The position numbers and the translations under genes are program-made. From the NCBI GenBank assembly GCA_037783415.1, contig JAZGTN010000022.1, forward strand, positions 8,158,001 to 8,222,000: 64,000 nt of DNA. The letters run 5' to 3'. This document shows, one piece after another, positions 31,216-42,175 of the stretch (position 1 is the stretch's first letter; each line of letters begins with the position of its first letter). This DNA comes from Leptasterias polaris (Eukaryota > Echinodermata > Asteroidea > Forcipulatida > Asteriidae). The notes below the pieces were generated by a model. The model saw only the letters and a program-made list of their open reading frames with translations, was not told the origin of the DNA and did not search any database.

Positions 31216-34200
31216 AGTAACTACCCAAGAGATTTATGCCGCCTGGTGTCACCGCAAACCTCACTCGATTGTACTCCCATCATGTAAAGTTTCAAATCCT
31301 ACTCACTACGGGCTTAACAAAGACACGCGAGTGTGGTACCCGCTTAAGCATCCCACACAATTGCCCCGCCCACTTCACTTGTGCACAATCTAAGCGAAGA
31401 TTTTATATACTGACGATCAAGATAAGCAGAAATGATGAATTGTGTCAGCGTTAAAACAGGAAATGTCCTTGGTAACAGATCACTGTCAACATCTCTGCTT
31501 TCATTGAAAGATGGACAAAATTAGCCTTCGGATATTTTTAAAGCTACATTACCATCAGATAATCAGCCGCTTCTGTATTTCAAAAGTCTTATCGAATATG
31601 AAGTGATTCATTGTTTCATTTGGAAAATAACCTTGCATTCATCCACGACTGCAATGGGTGGGTTGTTGAATTAACCTCCATTCTGTCACCCTGGCCGTAC
31701 TGTGTAGAGTCCACAGGGTGGAGAGGATGGGCTGGCTGAACCCCAGGGATTGGGCTTCCCTCGGTCCGCCTAACTGGGACCCCGGGAGAGCCGACAGAAA
31801 TAACCAAATCGTAAAATGGACATTTCCGCCATTGACACAGCTGAAATAGGGGGTGGTCTATGGTTTATGTAAGCTCCGGCATTACTAACTAACTCACGGG
31901 TTTGGGATTGTAACCTACATAACAGTCATCTTTAAAAAAATCATAGAAAATTTTGTTTGCGTAACTCATGCGGTATTCTAAAATACGGCTCAAATCGGAG
32001 ACTACAATAATTCATTTTTCTCGCACAAGAACAGATTTATCAAAATACCTTGCATAATGACGTCACAAGCTCACATAGCGCCCTCATTGATAAGTTCAAA
32101 GGAAAACCTCTCATTGGCTGAGAGTTGGGCGTGGTGCGTTCGACACGTGTACGATTCCATTGTTTGACCTCAGCGATGGCGGCCTATGCAAAAAGGGTCA
32201 ATCGAAATCGTTTCTGTCCACTTGACAGCTTCAGTTTTGTAATACGACAGTAGGATGCTCGTTTGCGTGTGTTGTGACGTCATTGACCTTCGAGAAAGAC
32301 TCTGCTGGGGTTGGAACTGAAGGCCATTATTCATTTTTCTTCAAATTTTATGAAGCCATAAAAAAACATTCTGAGAAAATGACACATCTTTAATTTCAAA
32401 AAAAAAATAAATTGTAGTGCAAGAACCATGATAAAACGTAAGTACTCATTTTGATTTAACCGTGAAGTACAAAAAATGTTTTCATGGAAACTGAAAATTA
32501 TTACAAAACACAATCTTCTCAGAGTTTTACATGTCTTCAATCATCCCATGGAGGTCAAGTGTGCCCCAAGTTTTGCATTTGTGGGCATGTGTTGCCCAAA
32601 TTATAGGGGTCACGTCAGCTTCAAGTGTTAATGTTTGTGTGTCCGGATAGCCGGTAAGTGGTTGTTGACAATAAAAACAGCTTTCAAGACTGTGGCGTTC
32701 TATCACAAGAATTCGTCTGCTTGTTTACTTATTGAGTATGGGTATAATTACTGTGAAGTACAAAATATTTTTATGAAAACTCAAAAATAATACAAACACG
32801 ATCTTCTCAGAACTTTACATGTCGTAAATCATCCCATTAAACCACAGTGAAACCAAAAGCAAGTGGATGAAGCTGATGGCAAAAATGATATCTTCCTTAT
32901 TGCTCGTTGACTGAGATCAGTGGCGCACTCGGACCGCAAGACAAACACCAAGACAAACTTGGGGGTTGTTAAGATAGTGCTTGTGGCCAGCATTCTGGCT
33001 GGATAGTAAAAGGTGGTGAAGGGTTAAAACCAATGATGCAGTAAAGGACAAACCACAACGGATGGTGAAGTGAAGGGAAAGAACCAAGGGAGAGATCATC
33101 AAATTCTGGAACGCTCCCAAGGTAACTTTGAGGCACAAGGATTTACATTCATGCTGCATCTTACAAGCTTACGTTGCTTTGATTATGAAGCAATACTACA
33201 CAACTTCATGTATGAAACTTTCTAACCTAAAAAATATATAAAGGCGGAGCTTTTTGCCAACAGAATCCTGAGAAAACGAACATCATTTAAACTTACAAAA
33301 TAAAAATAATGTTTCCCTTGTGCAATAACTATTGCAAACCCCTATTTATGGGGTAGCCATCGAACGTCTTTAATACTTCCCGAATAGAGATGTCCGTTAA
33401 ACACTATAATGCTCAATTGGTGACTAGACTATTTTATCTTTTTGCGTTGGAAACCTCTTTAATATCAATGATTTTGTTAATAGAAAAAGCTGTCTTCTGT
33501 TCATCATTCTGTATATCGGGAATGCAGGTGCTGTTCATCTAGGTTATTGTTTACTGATGCATGCAATGTGCAAGCTACAGAAGATGGTTTTAGCCTCACT
33601 TTCAAACCGAAGGCGAATTGCAGACAAAGATGGCGACAGCGTGGGATACACCAGTACTGTAATACATCATTACAGGCTCGACAAGAACCTGCAAATCACA
33701 CCAAAGCAGCAACTGGCGGCCTCCCTGATGTAAATGGCAAGCTCGACCGTATAAAAACAAAGCCGTTAACATTTCCGTTCCTTAATTATGGCAGACATAT
33801 TCAAGAAAGTGCATTACACAGCCTAAATAAATACAAGCAACAAATATAAACAACCATATGAATTCACTTTCCCTGAAATGTTAAAGGAATATCTTCTTAA
33901 CTTTTCACATTAAGAAGGAATATTTCAATTGCTGATGGCAGGTCTCAGAAATCCCTGTGGTGTTTAGTGAACCTCAAAAAAGAAAAGGAAGTGCGCGCCG
34001 ATCAAAAACAAAAATGGCGGATCTGACGTAACTTGTAAGTTTCTGTGGATTTTCCTGGATGCATACCCAGTTTCCATAACAAACTATGCCTGGTCTCCAT
34101 GTTGTGCTACTTGTATGAGCTATTTATAACCAAACTGTTGTCCCATGACATGGCCCTTTGACTCCTATAGGAAACAGACTAATTCGATTAGCGTGGCTCG

Positions 34201-34531
34201 GGCTGTTTTTCTCTCTCTTAGCTTGTCCCGGGAACTGACAAGAGTAGCGGGGCCGGCCTGTCAACCTGTACCGCTTTGTTAATCAACTGAAGTTCCTGAG
34301 ACGTGTGACGAAGCAGCTACCCATTGGTCAGTCAGTTTACAAGTCACTTTATAATGGGGTCCGCTTGTGTTCTGACTCAATTTTCTGAAGGTAACTGACT
34401 TTGGATTGAGAACCCGCTTGTCAAGTTGTGAACTGCCATACTGAGATTGTCGACTGCTGTAGTTAGGAAAACTCAGACTCAGTCTCCATTTCTTGGATAT
34501 TTTAAGATTCAGTACGGGTGTATCTGTGACT

Positions 34532-36166
34532 ATGTTTTCGCCACGATTGTGGCTCCTGTTGGTGGCCGTAACTGTGTATTTTAATGGCGATTTGGCCCAA
34601 GCTACATTCACCATGTTACCGGCCGCCCATACGACAGCCATTGCCGGGGAGACGATCACGCTAAACTGTTCAGCTCTGAGCTCGTCGGGCATCGAAATAA
34701 TCTGGTCCAAGGGTCGAATCCACTTGACTTACCGCATGAAACTATCCAGGGGTCTCGACAACGACGTACGCTCTCGGTACTCGCTCACTGGAAACAAAAC
34801 CGCTGGAGAGTTGAACTTGAGAATCGAGAACGTAAAGAAATCAGATGCCGGTGATTATCAATGCTTATACACTGGGGAGCATGGCGGGGAGACATCTCCA
34901 CCGGCAACTGTCACAGTGTTGGTACCACCAAAGGCCGAGTATCCTCTATGCCACGTGCGGGCCCAGGCGGCGGTCACCGATACACCAAGCACTCTCTGGC
35001 CCGGTAAAGGTGCCGAGTTTACCTGTCAATCCTCCGGCGGCGACCCTCCGGCCTCACTACAATGGTTACGGGCAAATCACTCCATTCTGGAACCACAGAA
35101 ATCCAATATCGTGTACGAGAGAATATTGCTCCCGGAGGACAACGGTGTGGAGTTCACCTGTGTGGCGACAAGCCAGGCCTTGCGGCAGCCAAGGACCTGC
35201 ACCGTTATGCCCATGCGGATCCCACCCGTCGTACAAGTCAAACCGTTAACACGGATGATCATACCGGGAGATAACGCTACATTTCACTGCGAGGGGAGTG
35301 CCATTCCGCACGTGGCGTCCTATTCGTGGCGCGTGGCCGGTCGCCATGTTCCTGACGATCACCCTGACTTTTCCTTCGCCAACCAGAGACAACTTCTGAC
35401 ACTTCACGACGTCAAGTCATCCCATGACAAGATCGAGGTGTCATGCAAGGCAAGTACCCCAACAGGTATCTCTAAAAGTGCCTTCGTAAACATGATTGTT
35501 ACGCGAATCTACGTGCCGCCTATAATCAGCGACACGCCCACCAGCATTGACTTTACCCCAACACCTCCTGGAGGTGGCGGTGGTAGACCAAAGGTTAACG
35601 ATGATGATTTAGAGAGCATGATAGACGGTGATCTTTTCATGATCATCATAACTATCTTCGGAGCTCTGGTAGTCTTGTTGCTCATCCTGGCCGTTGTTAT
35701 GGGATGCTGGGCGCTGAATGCTAAAGGAAAGCGACCCCAGACGCAGAAGAGACCCAGAGTGGAGTATCACGAGTCAACCAGTAATACCATAGATATGGAG
35801 CCACTACCGCTGCCTACCCAACTCATCTATGAGCCTCCAACCTCCATCTCATCCGACCCTGTGGTAATCCCCAACGCGGCTAACGCTGAGGACGCACCGG
35901 GCTACATCTCACAGCTCTACTCCACCATGGACAACAACAGACTTCCAGCCAGGACCGCATTCACCGGCTTCTCAGACCGGCCCGTGGCTCAGATTACCCC
36001 CACGCAAGGCGTGGCATCCACGCTGCCGAGAATGAGCAAGATTGATAAACCCACAGGTGTAGGCAAGCCAACAATCAAAGAATGCCCTCCGTCATTTACC
36101 ATCCCAGAAGAAAATGAACCTCATCCCGAAAAAGACACCGACCTCAAAAAAGAAGAGAAGGAATAA
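34532..36166 (+). CDS. three-Ig-domain type I membrane protein, intronless
   Basis: 544 residues in one open exon. The start is the first ATG of the frame and opens a signal peptide (1-24, ending DLAQA). Ig1 is V-like: C46, W58 and C111 in DAGDYQC. Ig2 has C165, W178 and C210 plus an outer pair, C140 and C223, as in some C2-type domains. Ig3 has C253, W266 and C305. A Pro/Gly linker (343-353) leads to one membrane span (about 368-392) and a 150-residue cytoplasmic tail with Tyr at 412, 433, 458 and 463; Y463-STM fits the YxxM motif bound by PI3-kinase SH2 domains. At least four NxS/T sites lie outside the cell. Family knowledge suggests an adhesion or immune-type receptor; V-C-C plus a tail recalls nectin/CADM proteins, but I cannot assign an orthologue. 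The lack of introns is odd for this class and suggests retroposition or intron loss. Confidence 0.9.
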   Translation: MFSPRLWLLLVAVTVYFNGDLAQATFTMLPAAHTTAIAGETITLNCSALSSSGIEIIWSKGRIHLTYRMKLSRGLDNDVRSRYSLTGNKTAGELNLRIENVKKSDAGDYQCLYTGEHGGETSPPATVTVLVPPKAEYPLCHVRAQAAVTDTPSTLWPGKGAEFTCQSSGGDPPASLQWLRANHSILEPQKSNIVYERILLPEDNGVEFTCVATSQALRQPRTCTVMPMRIPPVVQVKPLTRMIIPGDNATFHCEGSAIPHVASYSWRVAGRHVPDDHPDFSFANQRQLLTLHDVKSSHDKIEVSCKASTPTGISKSAFVNMIVTRIYVPPIISDTPTSIDFTPTPPGGGGGRPKVNDDDLESMIDGDLFMIIITIFGALVVLLLILAVVMGCWALNAKGKRPQTQKRPRVEYHESTSNTIDMEPLPLPTQLIYEPPTSISSDPVVIPNAANAEDAPGYISQLYSTMDNNRLPARTAFTGFSDRPVAQITPTQGVASTLPRMSKIDKPTGVGKPTIKECPPSFTIPEENEPHPEKDTDLKKEEKE

Positions 36167-36368
36167 ACTGTGTTTGGAATGTTCACCGATATTAAGAACT
36201 AGACTGTAAAACCTGACCCTGTCACAGCACAAACAAATGTTAAAGATACGCCCGCAAAGAATTGCGCTTTAAATATCATTCGGGACCAGTCTATGTTTTC
36301 AACTATTTTGTCTTCAAATTATACACTGCTTTAACTCTGCCTTATTTATTACCATTGCCACATCACAA

Positions 36369-36374
36369 AATAAA
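36369..36374 (+). terminator. AATAAA polyadenylation signal of the Ig gene
   Basis: Canonical hexamer about 200 bases after the stop codon, in a suitable AT-rich context. It gives a short 3' UTR. Confidence 0.7.
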
Positions 36375-38929
36375 GTGTTACAAATTCACAAGCCAGACTA
36401 CTATACAATCACTACAGCAGTGTCATGCAGCAGGGACCCTAGGCCACATGACTTAAATTTAACAAGCATATGATGACAAAATGACAGCACTTTTTAGTCG
36501 GAAGCTTACGAACCGTCATGGAAGGGATTTACGTCTTAGTGACAGTTTTGTGACTCAGCCCTCCTCGCATCTGTTTTCTGACGCGGAAGATATTCTGAAA
36601 CCCTTTAAAGACCTCGATGAATAACTCATAGAAGACGGGAAATCGGATATTAATCCCCCCCATGGTGTAAATTATTAACTGTACACTGAGAAACCATGCT
36701 GTAAAAGAACCAACAATAATTGATCAAAAACAGGATCATTTCACCAGAAACAGGTTAATGACAGCTGGGGCATGATGATCGTATTACTTACTAATGCTTG
36801 TCCTTGATTAACACTTGCCCAATCGAGGCAAATTCTTGGTGAAACACATTGTCCTTCCTTCCAATATCTCTTTCTCATGTATGAAGGCACATATCTAACA
36901 CATAAATACTGAGTCTTAGGCAATGTACACTAATTTTTGTTTTATGCAAAATCGCCCCAAACACGGCTAAAAGCCACTCTTGGTAAGGGGCTATACAAGA
37001 AGAAAACAACTAAGACGAAAAAAACTAAGGGGAGCTGAAGGTAGGAATTGATATTCCTCTTAAATCAGTCTAGATTGTACGATGGAGAGAAACATGCAAT
37101 GAGTTCCAAAGAGATGCAGCACGTGGAATAAGGGGAGTCCTTTTTGAAACTACGGTTTGGCTTTGGCTCCGTCAGTCATTTTAAATTCGTACACACCATC
37201 GGCACGGTTGGACAGTGCCTATATTCTATAAGCCAGAGCCCACAAGCCCAAACCGTGGATTTTGAAAATGGCCTCAGTGCACGAGGGTAAAAACGGTACT
37301 GCACGTTCTAAGCTAAACTTTAAAAAAACTATTTACATTCAAATTCGTTTGTTTAATGTCATTACGGAGAATCGGAAAACAAGATACTCAAAAATTTTAA
37401 ATTGTTCTCTCTCACGACATCATGTGCCATTACCATGTTTTACCACCAACTGCATTTATTTTTTATTTATTTTTTAACAAATGCTACTTTTAGAAGTAAT
37501 ATCTTAAGTACATCCAAAGCGTGCACGCCCTTCAGAGCTAATGTGACTAAATGACCGCAATGTGGTCTGTAATCATTCAGGGTTGGGCATAAAAAGTCCA
37601 ACCAAACCACAGTTAAATATTCTTTCTTTTTTAAGAATGCTTACAACTTGTCTTCAGGAAAAAAGGTAGCAAGTTTCCAAATCATCTACAGATGAATTGG
37701 AAACTATGCCTAAATCATCTAGCACTACAACTGACAGTATCAGTGAATCCTTCGGTGCTATTTGTTTAGACAAAAATAATACCAAACATTTTCCTCAACC
37801 AAGTTGTAGGACGAGTATAAGATGATGGATTTAAAACGTTTTGTGAAATCGGCTCCATATTATGTCTTTAATATACAATATGAATATTATTTTGTTGGTG
37901 ATTTCTTGATGAGATTTCGATATCAGAGTGCATCCTTGACTTTGGAATTTACAAAGTATTTATTCTTTCATTGTCTTAGCATATGTCACCGACATTAAAC
38001 ACCCCTCACAAAAAAGCAAGGTGTTCTTAGGTTGCACCTCGTCGAGTGATCATTAACTTTCAAGTAGGCATCACGTGACTAAGACCACAAAGCAAGTCAC
38101 ATGACAGGCATCCACACGGTATTCATAATGTCAAGTTATGAATCTGGATAGAATGAACATCTCGCATCTTACCAGGAAGGTTATCTTAAGAACATTCAAA
38201 TTATCTTCTGTAAAACACAATTGTAATTTTTAGTATGATGTATTTCGTAAATTACACATGTTCATGGTCTGGAATACCCTGTACTGATTTAGAAGTTCAA
38301 CCGTTTTCCTCATTTCATCTGCTGAAAGCTAGCAACAAGTCCAAAGATGCCAAAGGAAATTCAAGAAAACCATAAAATATTTTTTAATATATGTTTAAAG
38401 CAGCAGTAGCTGGTTGTACAAATTGGGCTATATTTTTGAATTCCTTAAATCTTCTGAAATTCTTCCAAAGTTTTTGCAGAGATTTCGGCTAATGTTTTCA
38501 GTCAATATTGTGTACATATTCCCTGATTGTATTCTACAAGCATTGTAAATATTGAACGGTTCTGTGCAATAATTGATTATAAATATGAAGAAATAAATAA
38601 TAATGAAAATTCTTGAAACAGTTTCTGTCAAGATGTGTTATTTTGTGTTACTTTGTTCAAATTATACTGGATATGAAGGCAGATGAAGGGAAATTTGAGA
38701 CAATGGTGTGAGTCAACGTTTGGAAAAGTTGACTCATATATCACACGGGGCAAATTACATGCTACAAAGTTCAGGAAATCTCCACCAAGAAAACAAGTTT
38801 TCGTGTAAGGTTTTCCATAATTTTCCTGGAAGTAGGACACTGTTACCGGTACACTAAAATATAATGTGCTTCCGAAAAGTGTATTTTGCATACATCACAG
38901 TTGGTTGCCTCAAAAGTTGCCAGTAAAAT

Positions 38930-38982
38930 AGCCTTGCGTGACAAGGTAGGCTTGCGTGACAAGGTAGGCTTGCGTGACAAGG
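38930..38982. repeat. 18-bp tandem repeat, three copies
   Basis: Three copies of TAGGCTTGCGTGACAAGG, the first slightly diverged (TAGCCTT). Confidence 0.9.
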
Positions 38983-40906
38983 CCTTAACAGATGAGCACT
39001 CTTTTAAAGAGTGGTGTCAAAAACCTTATAAGTAAAGTACATTTATTTGTTCCCTTTTACAAAACTTAATTTGACCTTGGAGACCCTCTTTAAAGAAAAC
39101 GAGATAAGACGGTCACATTTTAGGTGTGACGTTTTTGCCTCGCTATCAAAAGAAAGGAAATTTCATTTCAGAAAAGTGAATTATTCGTCTTTTGTAAAAA
39201 CCCACTGCAGCTGATCTACCCAAAACCTCATTATAAAGATATAATTTCCACATCATCAGGCAAATATTCTAAATATAATTATCGACTAAAAGTTCAGGTT
39301 ACTTAAGAATGATTTCAAGCAATCTTTCAAGTTAACAACTGCCCCAAAGTTGTGTCCGTCCAAAGCGAACTGTGTTCATTTTATTCGGAGTGTGGATATT
39401 CTATCACGACGGACTTCGGTGCAACACTATAAACACAAGAACGCTGTCTCATAACAGTGCAATAAAACGAAATTATTTATCACACATCCTTATTCTATTA
39501 TAAAACTGAATCTCTTAAAATAAACTTGTGCAAAGTCTTGTCGTCCTTTTAAGGTAAATGTGAAAAACATCCACATTAAGACAAGGAAGCTTCAAATATA
39601 TTGGTATTTCCGAAGTAGTTATCATTATCAATCCTAATTATGATAACATCACAAAAACAACTAAATTATGAATATCGCGTGTATGATGTTATGTCATGAA
39701 TATTTAAATCTAATATTCGCGGTTGACCATTGGTCTAAACTGCCCTGGTTATACTCCCGATTACTGTTCAAAACCAATCAGATGATGTATATTATACATG
39801 GGCGTGGCCTGTTGGAGAATTATGTTCATGAGTCATGGTGAATGTGTCTTCCTTTTCAATAAAGCGGCAACGTTGTTGCTGCAGTTGCTGCTGCTTGCTG
39901 TTGTATTGTTGTGATAGCTGCTGCTTTCTTTTCCACAGTTTTTGCAATTTGTGGCAGCGAGTATGGGCGTTACATTGTTGTTTTTTTAGCACAATATGGT
40001 TCCCGTTAATGAGTGAAAAGCGCTTGGTAGTGTTTTACTTTGATGTTGTTTTTGAGACTATAATTAGAGTAGCTGGGAAAAATTATGTTCGCGCTTGTAA
40101 GGATGGACGTGGGTGTCAGTGTAATTGATTTTGTAAGTTGTTCCAATGGAAATAGAGGGGTGTTTGTAACCTTGGTTATTGTTTGTTCCGAATAATGCTC
40201 GGTGTGGGTGTCACATTGTGTCCTTTGCGTCACATGTAATTTGAAATGCTTTTATTTAATGTCAAAAACAAATGTTTTATTTATTCTTAAAAGTACAGCA
40301 TAGTACTATGTAATCGTTACACGATGTAGGATGAACCTCAAATAAAACTGCCCACGCTGTCTTGATTGACGGGGGGGGGGGGGGGGGGGGGTTCTCTCCC
40401 ACGGTGTTTTTTCTCCCGAAACTTTCTTCCCCTTGACAAAAATAGTCCACTATTAGGTATACTTGTTTTATAGCTCCAAAGTAGGACAGACGGAAATTCA
40501 ATAACTTCTGACATTTTCTACAAAGGTCAAGGTAAAAAAACACACAAAAAGTGGAAAATGCAAGATATCTGTGGAAGATTTTTATAGTGCTTGTGGGAAT
40601 TGTTGGGAATCAGATTGCGGCCATCGCCTATACTCGACAGGAAAAGCACAGGGAGTGATTGTCAACACGCCCTGGCATTACTGGCATGTCCAATTTCCCT
40701 TCAGCATTACTAAACAGACAATGCAGACTACTTCGAAGCACAGCCTTTCCCACCAAAACAAGTTATTAGATTTACTTCTGACATGAGGGGATTGGGAAAG
40801 AAAAATGAATACCCATCGATCAAGATGAACGATTATCTTACGAGGAAAGAGGGTGTAGTGTGCAAGAGTCTGCAGTGCATAAACATCACGATACAGTGGT
40901 GTTGAT

Positions 40907-41089
40907 TAGCCTTTCCCATGAAATTACATTCACGCATGCGTACATTAACTATTGGTTGGCAAACGCATTGAGCACTAGGCAGACGCTCAAACGCGTATGC
41001 GTCACGCCACCATCAGCCCCATAGAAAAGGCGCAATGTTCCCTCTTTGCATCAGTGTGCGTTTACATAAAATTGCATGGGAATGGTCTA
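40907..41089. mobile_element. MITE with TAGACCCTTCCCATG-type ends, copy 2
   Basis: Begins TAGCCTTTCCCATGAAAT and ends ATTGCATGGGAATGGTCTA; the interior matches the copy at 9094-9316. Confidence 0.8.
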
Positions 41090-42060
41090 ATCAAATTAGT
41101 TTTAAGAGAATGAACAACATTTGTATGCCAGAGGGTAGCTTGGGAAGTGTTTGTGTGTAAACCTTAGGTACAGTTTCCTCACCGGGGAAATATCGTCACC
41201 GTGCGGGGGAGTTGTGCCGTTATTACGAAAAGAAAATCCGACTTCCAGGTAATGTACACATACGCAATTTAGCCAGCAATTAAAACTACAAAAGAAGTTG
41301 ATGGAAGGTATACATTACAATGTATTGGGATATTTTATTGGGGGAAAAACACGAATCAACTTCAAGCTCAAAAGGCAAAAATTTGAATTGTTTTTACAAA
41401 ACGATGTAAGGATGTACATCAAGAGTGTGAGGTAAAAGCAAAGGTGAAACACATTTAAACGTGTTTTTAAAGAAGGCCAGCTCCACACAAGACGATCAAA
41501 ATAGAAGAAAAAAGGAAAACGAAACAAGAAAAGAAAGAAAGAAAGGAATCAAGTTTTCAGATAAACGATGCAGTGCAAAAGATAAACAATTATCTAGGTA
41601 TACAAATTCTCAACGAAATGTATTTAAATAAGCAGAGTATATACTGTTCAAAACGTCGAAACAACATGGGCTCTTTTCAGAGCAACACCCCCCACCCTTC
41701 CCCTGAGGAGATTTAAACATAAAAGTTACTTCTTAAAAAGTAAATATCAAAGGTGTGACACGGGGCGGGGCTGTATGGTGGGAGAAGACACCAACTCCCA
41801 AAATGGGGCGATGCAAAGACGCTAGCCTTTACTTAATGTGATAAGGAATAAAATGAACCCACTTTTACACCCCCGGCCTCATAAAAAAAGAATGAAAAGT
41901 CGGTGTGATGACAGCAAGATTTACCCCCACGAGGACCGGAGGGTAATCACACGTGCATAGACCGATAACCTTTGATATGTTCTTCGTTCCCCCAGACGCT
42001 ATATCATGCGGTCGACCTGCGGCAACCAATTCACTACGGAAGCGATGACTATGCGGTTAA

Positions 42061-42175
42061 GGTTGTGGGGAGGAGGAGGAGTAGGGGATGGTGACTTAAG
42101 GGGGGGGGGGGGGGGGGGGCTTGAGGTTTCAAGACGGGGGCTTGAGGTTTCAAGACGGGGGCTCAGTATGGTAAA
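42061..42175. repeat. G-rich tract with short tandem duplication
   Basis: AGGAGGAGG, then a run of about 20 G, then two copies of GCTTGAGGTTTCAAGACGGG. The plus strand could form G-quadruplexes. Confidence 0.85.

Larger units (their letters stand above)
27239..34531. other. intergenic region between FST and the Ig gene
   Basis: No convincing gene. Contents: relatives of several MITE families, SINE-like sequence (28190-28500), a fold-back array (29948-30315), two copies of the TGGGTCA-rich element (29037-29220, 30958-31215) and a stretch with two TGACGTCA sites (32058-32065, 32275-32282). The promoter and 5' UTR of the Ig gene should lie in the last few hundred bases, but I cannot place them. 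About 32300-33950 shows nothing recognisable. Confidence 0.6.

Noticed and set aside
34493..34531. Thirteen extra codons upstream of the Ig gene ATG
   Set aside because: They begin with TTG, not ATG; the signal peptide starts cleanly at 34532.
34279..34710. 143-residue minus-strand open frame over the Ig gene start
   Set aside because: Shadow frame opposite a supported coding exon; no recognisable motif.
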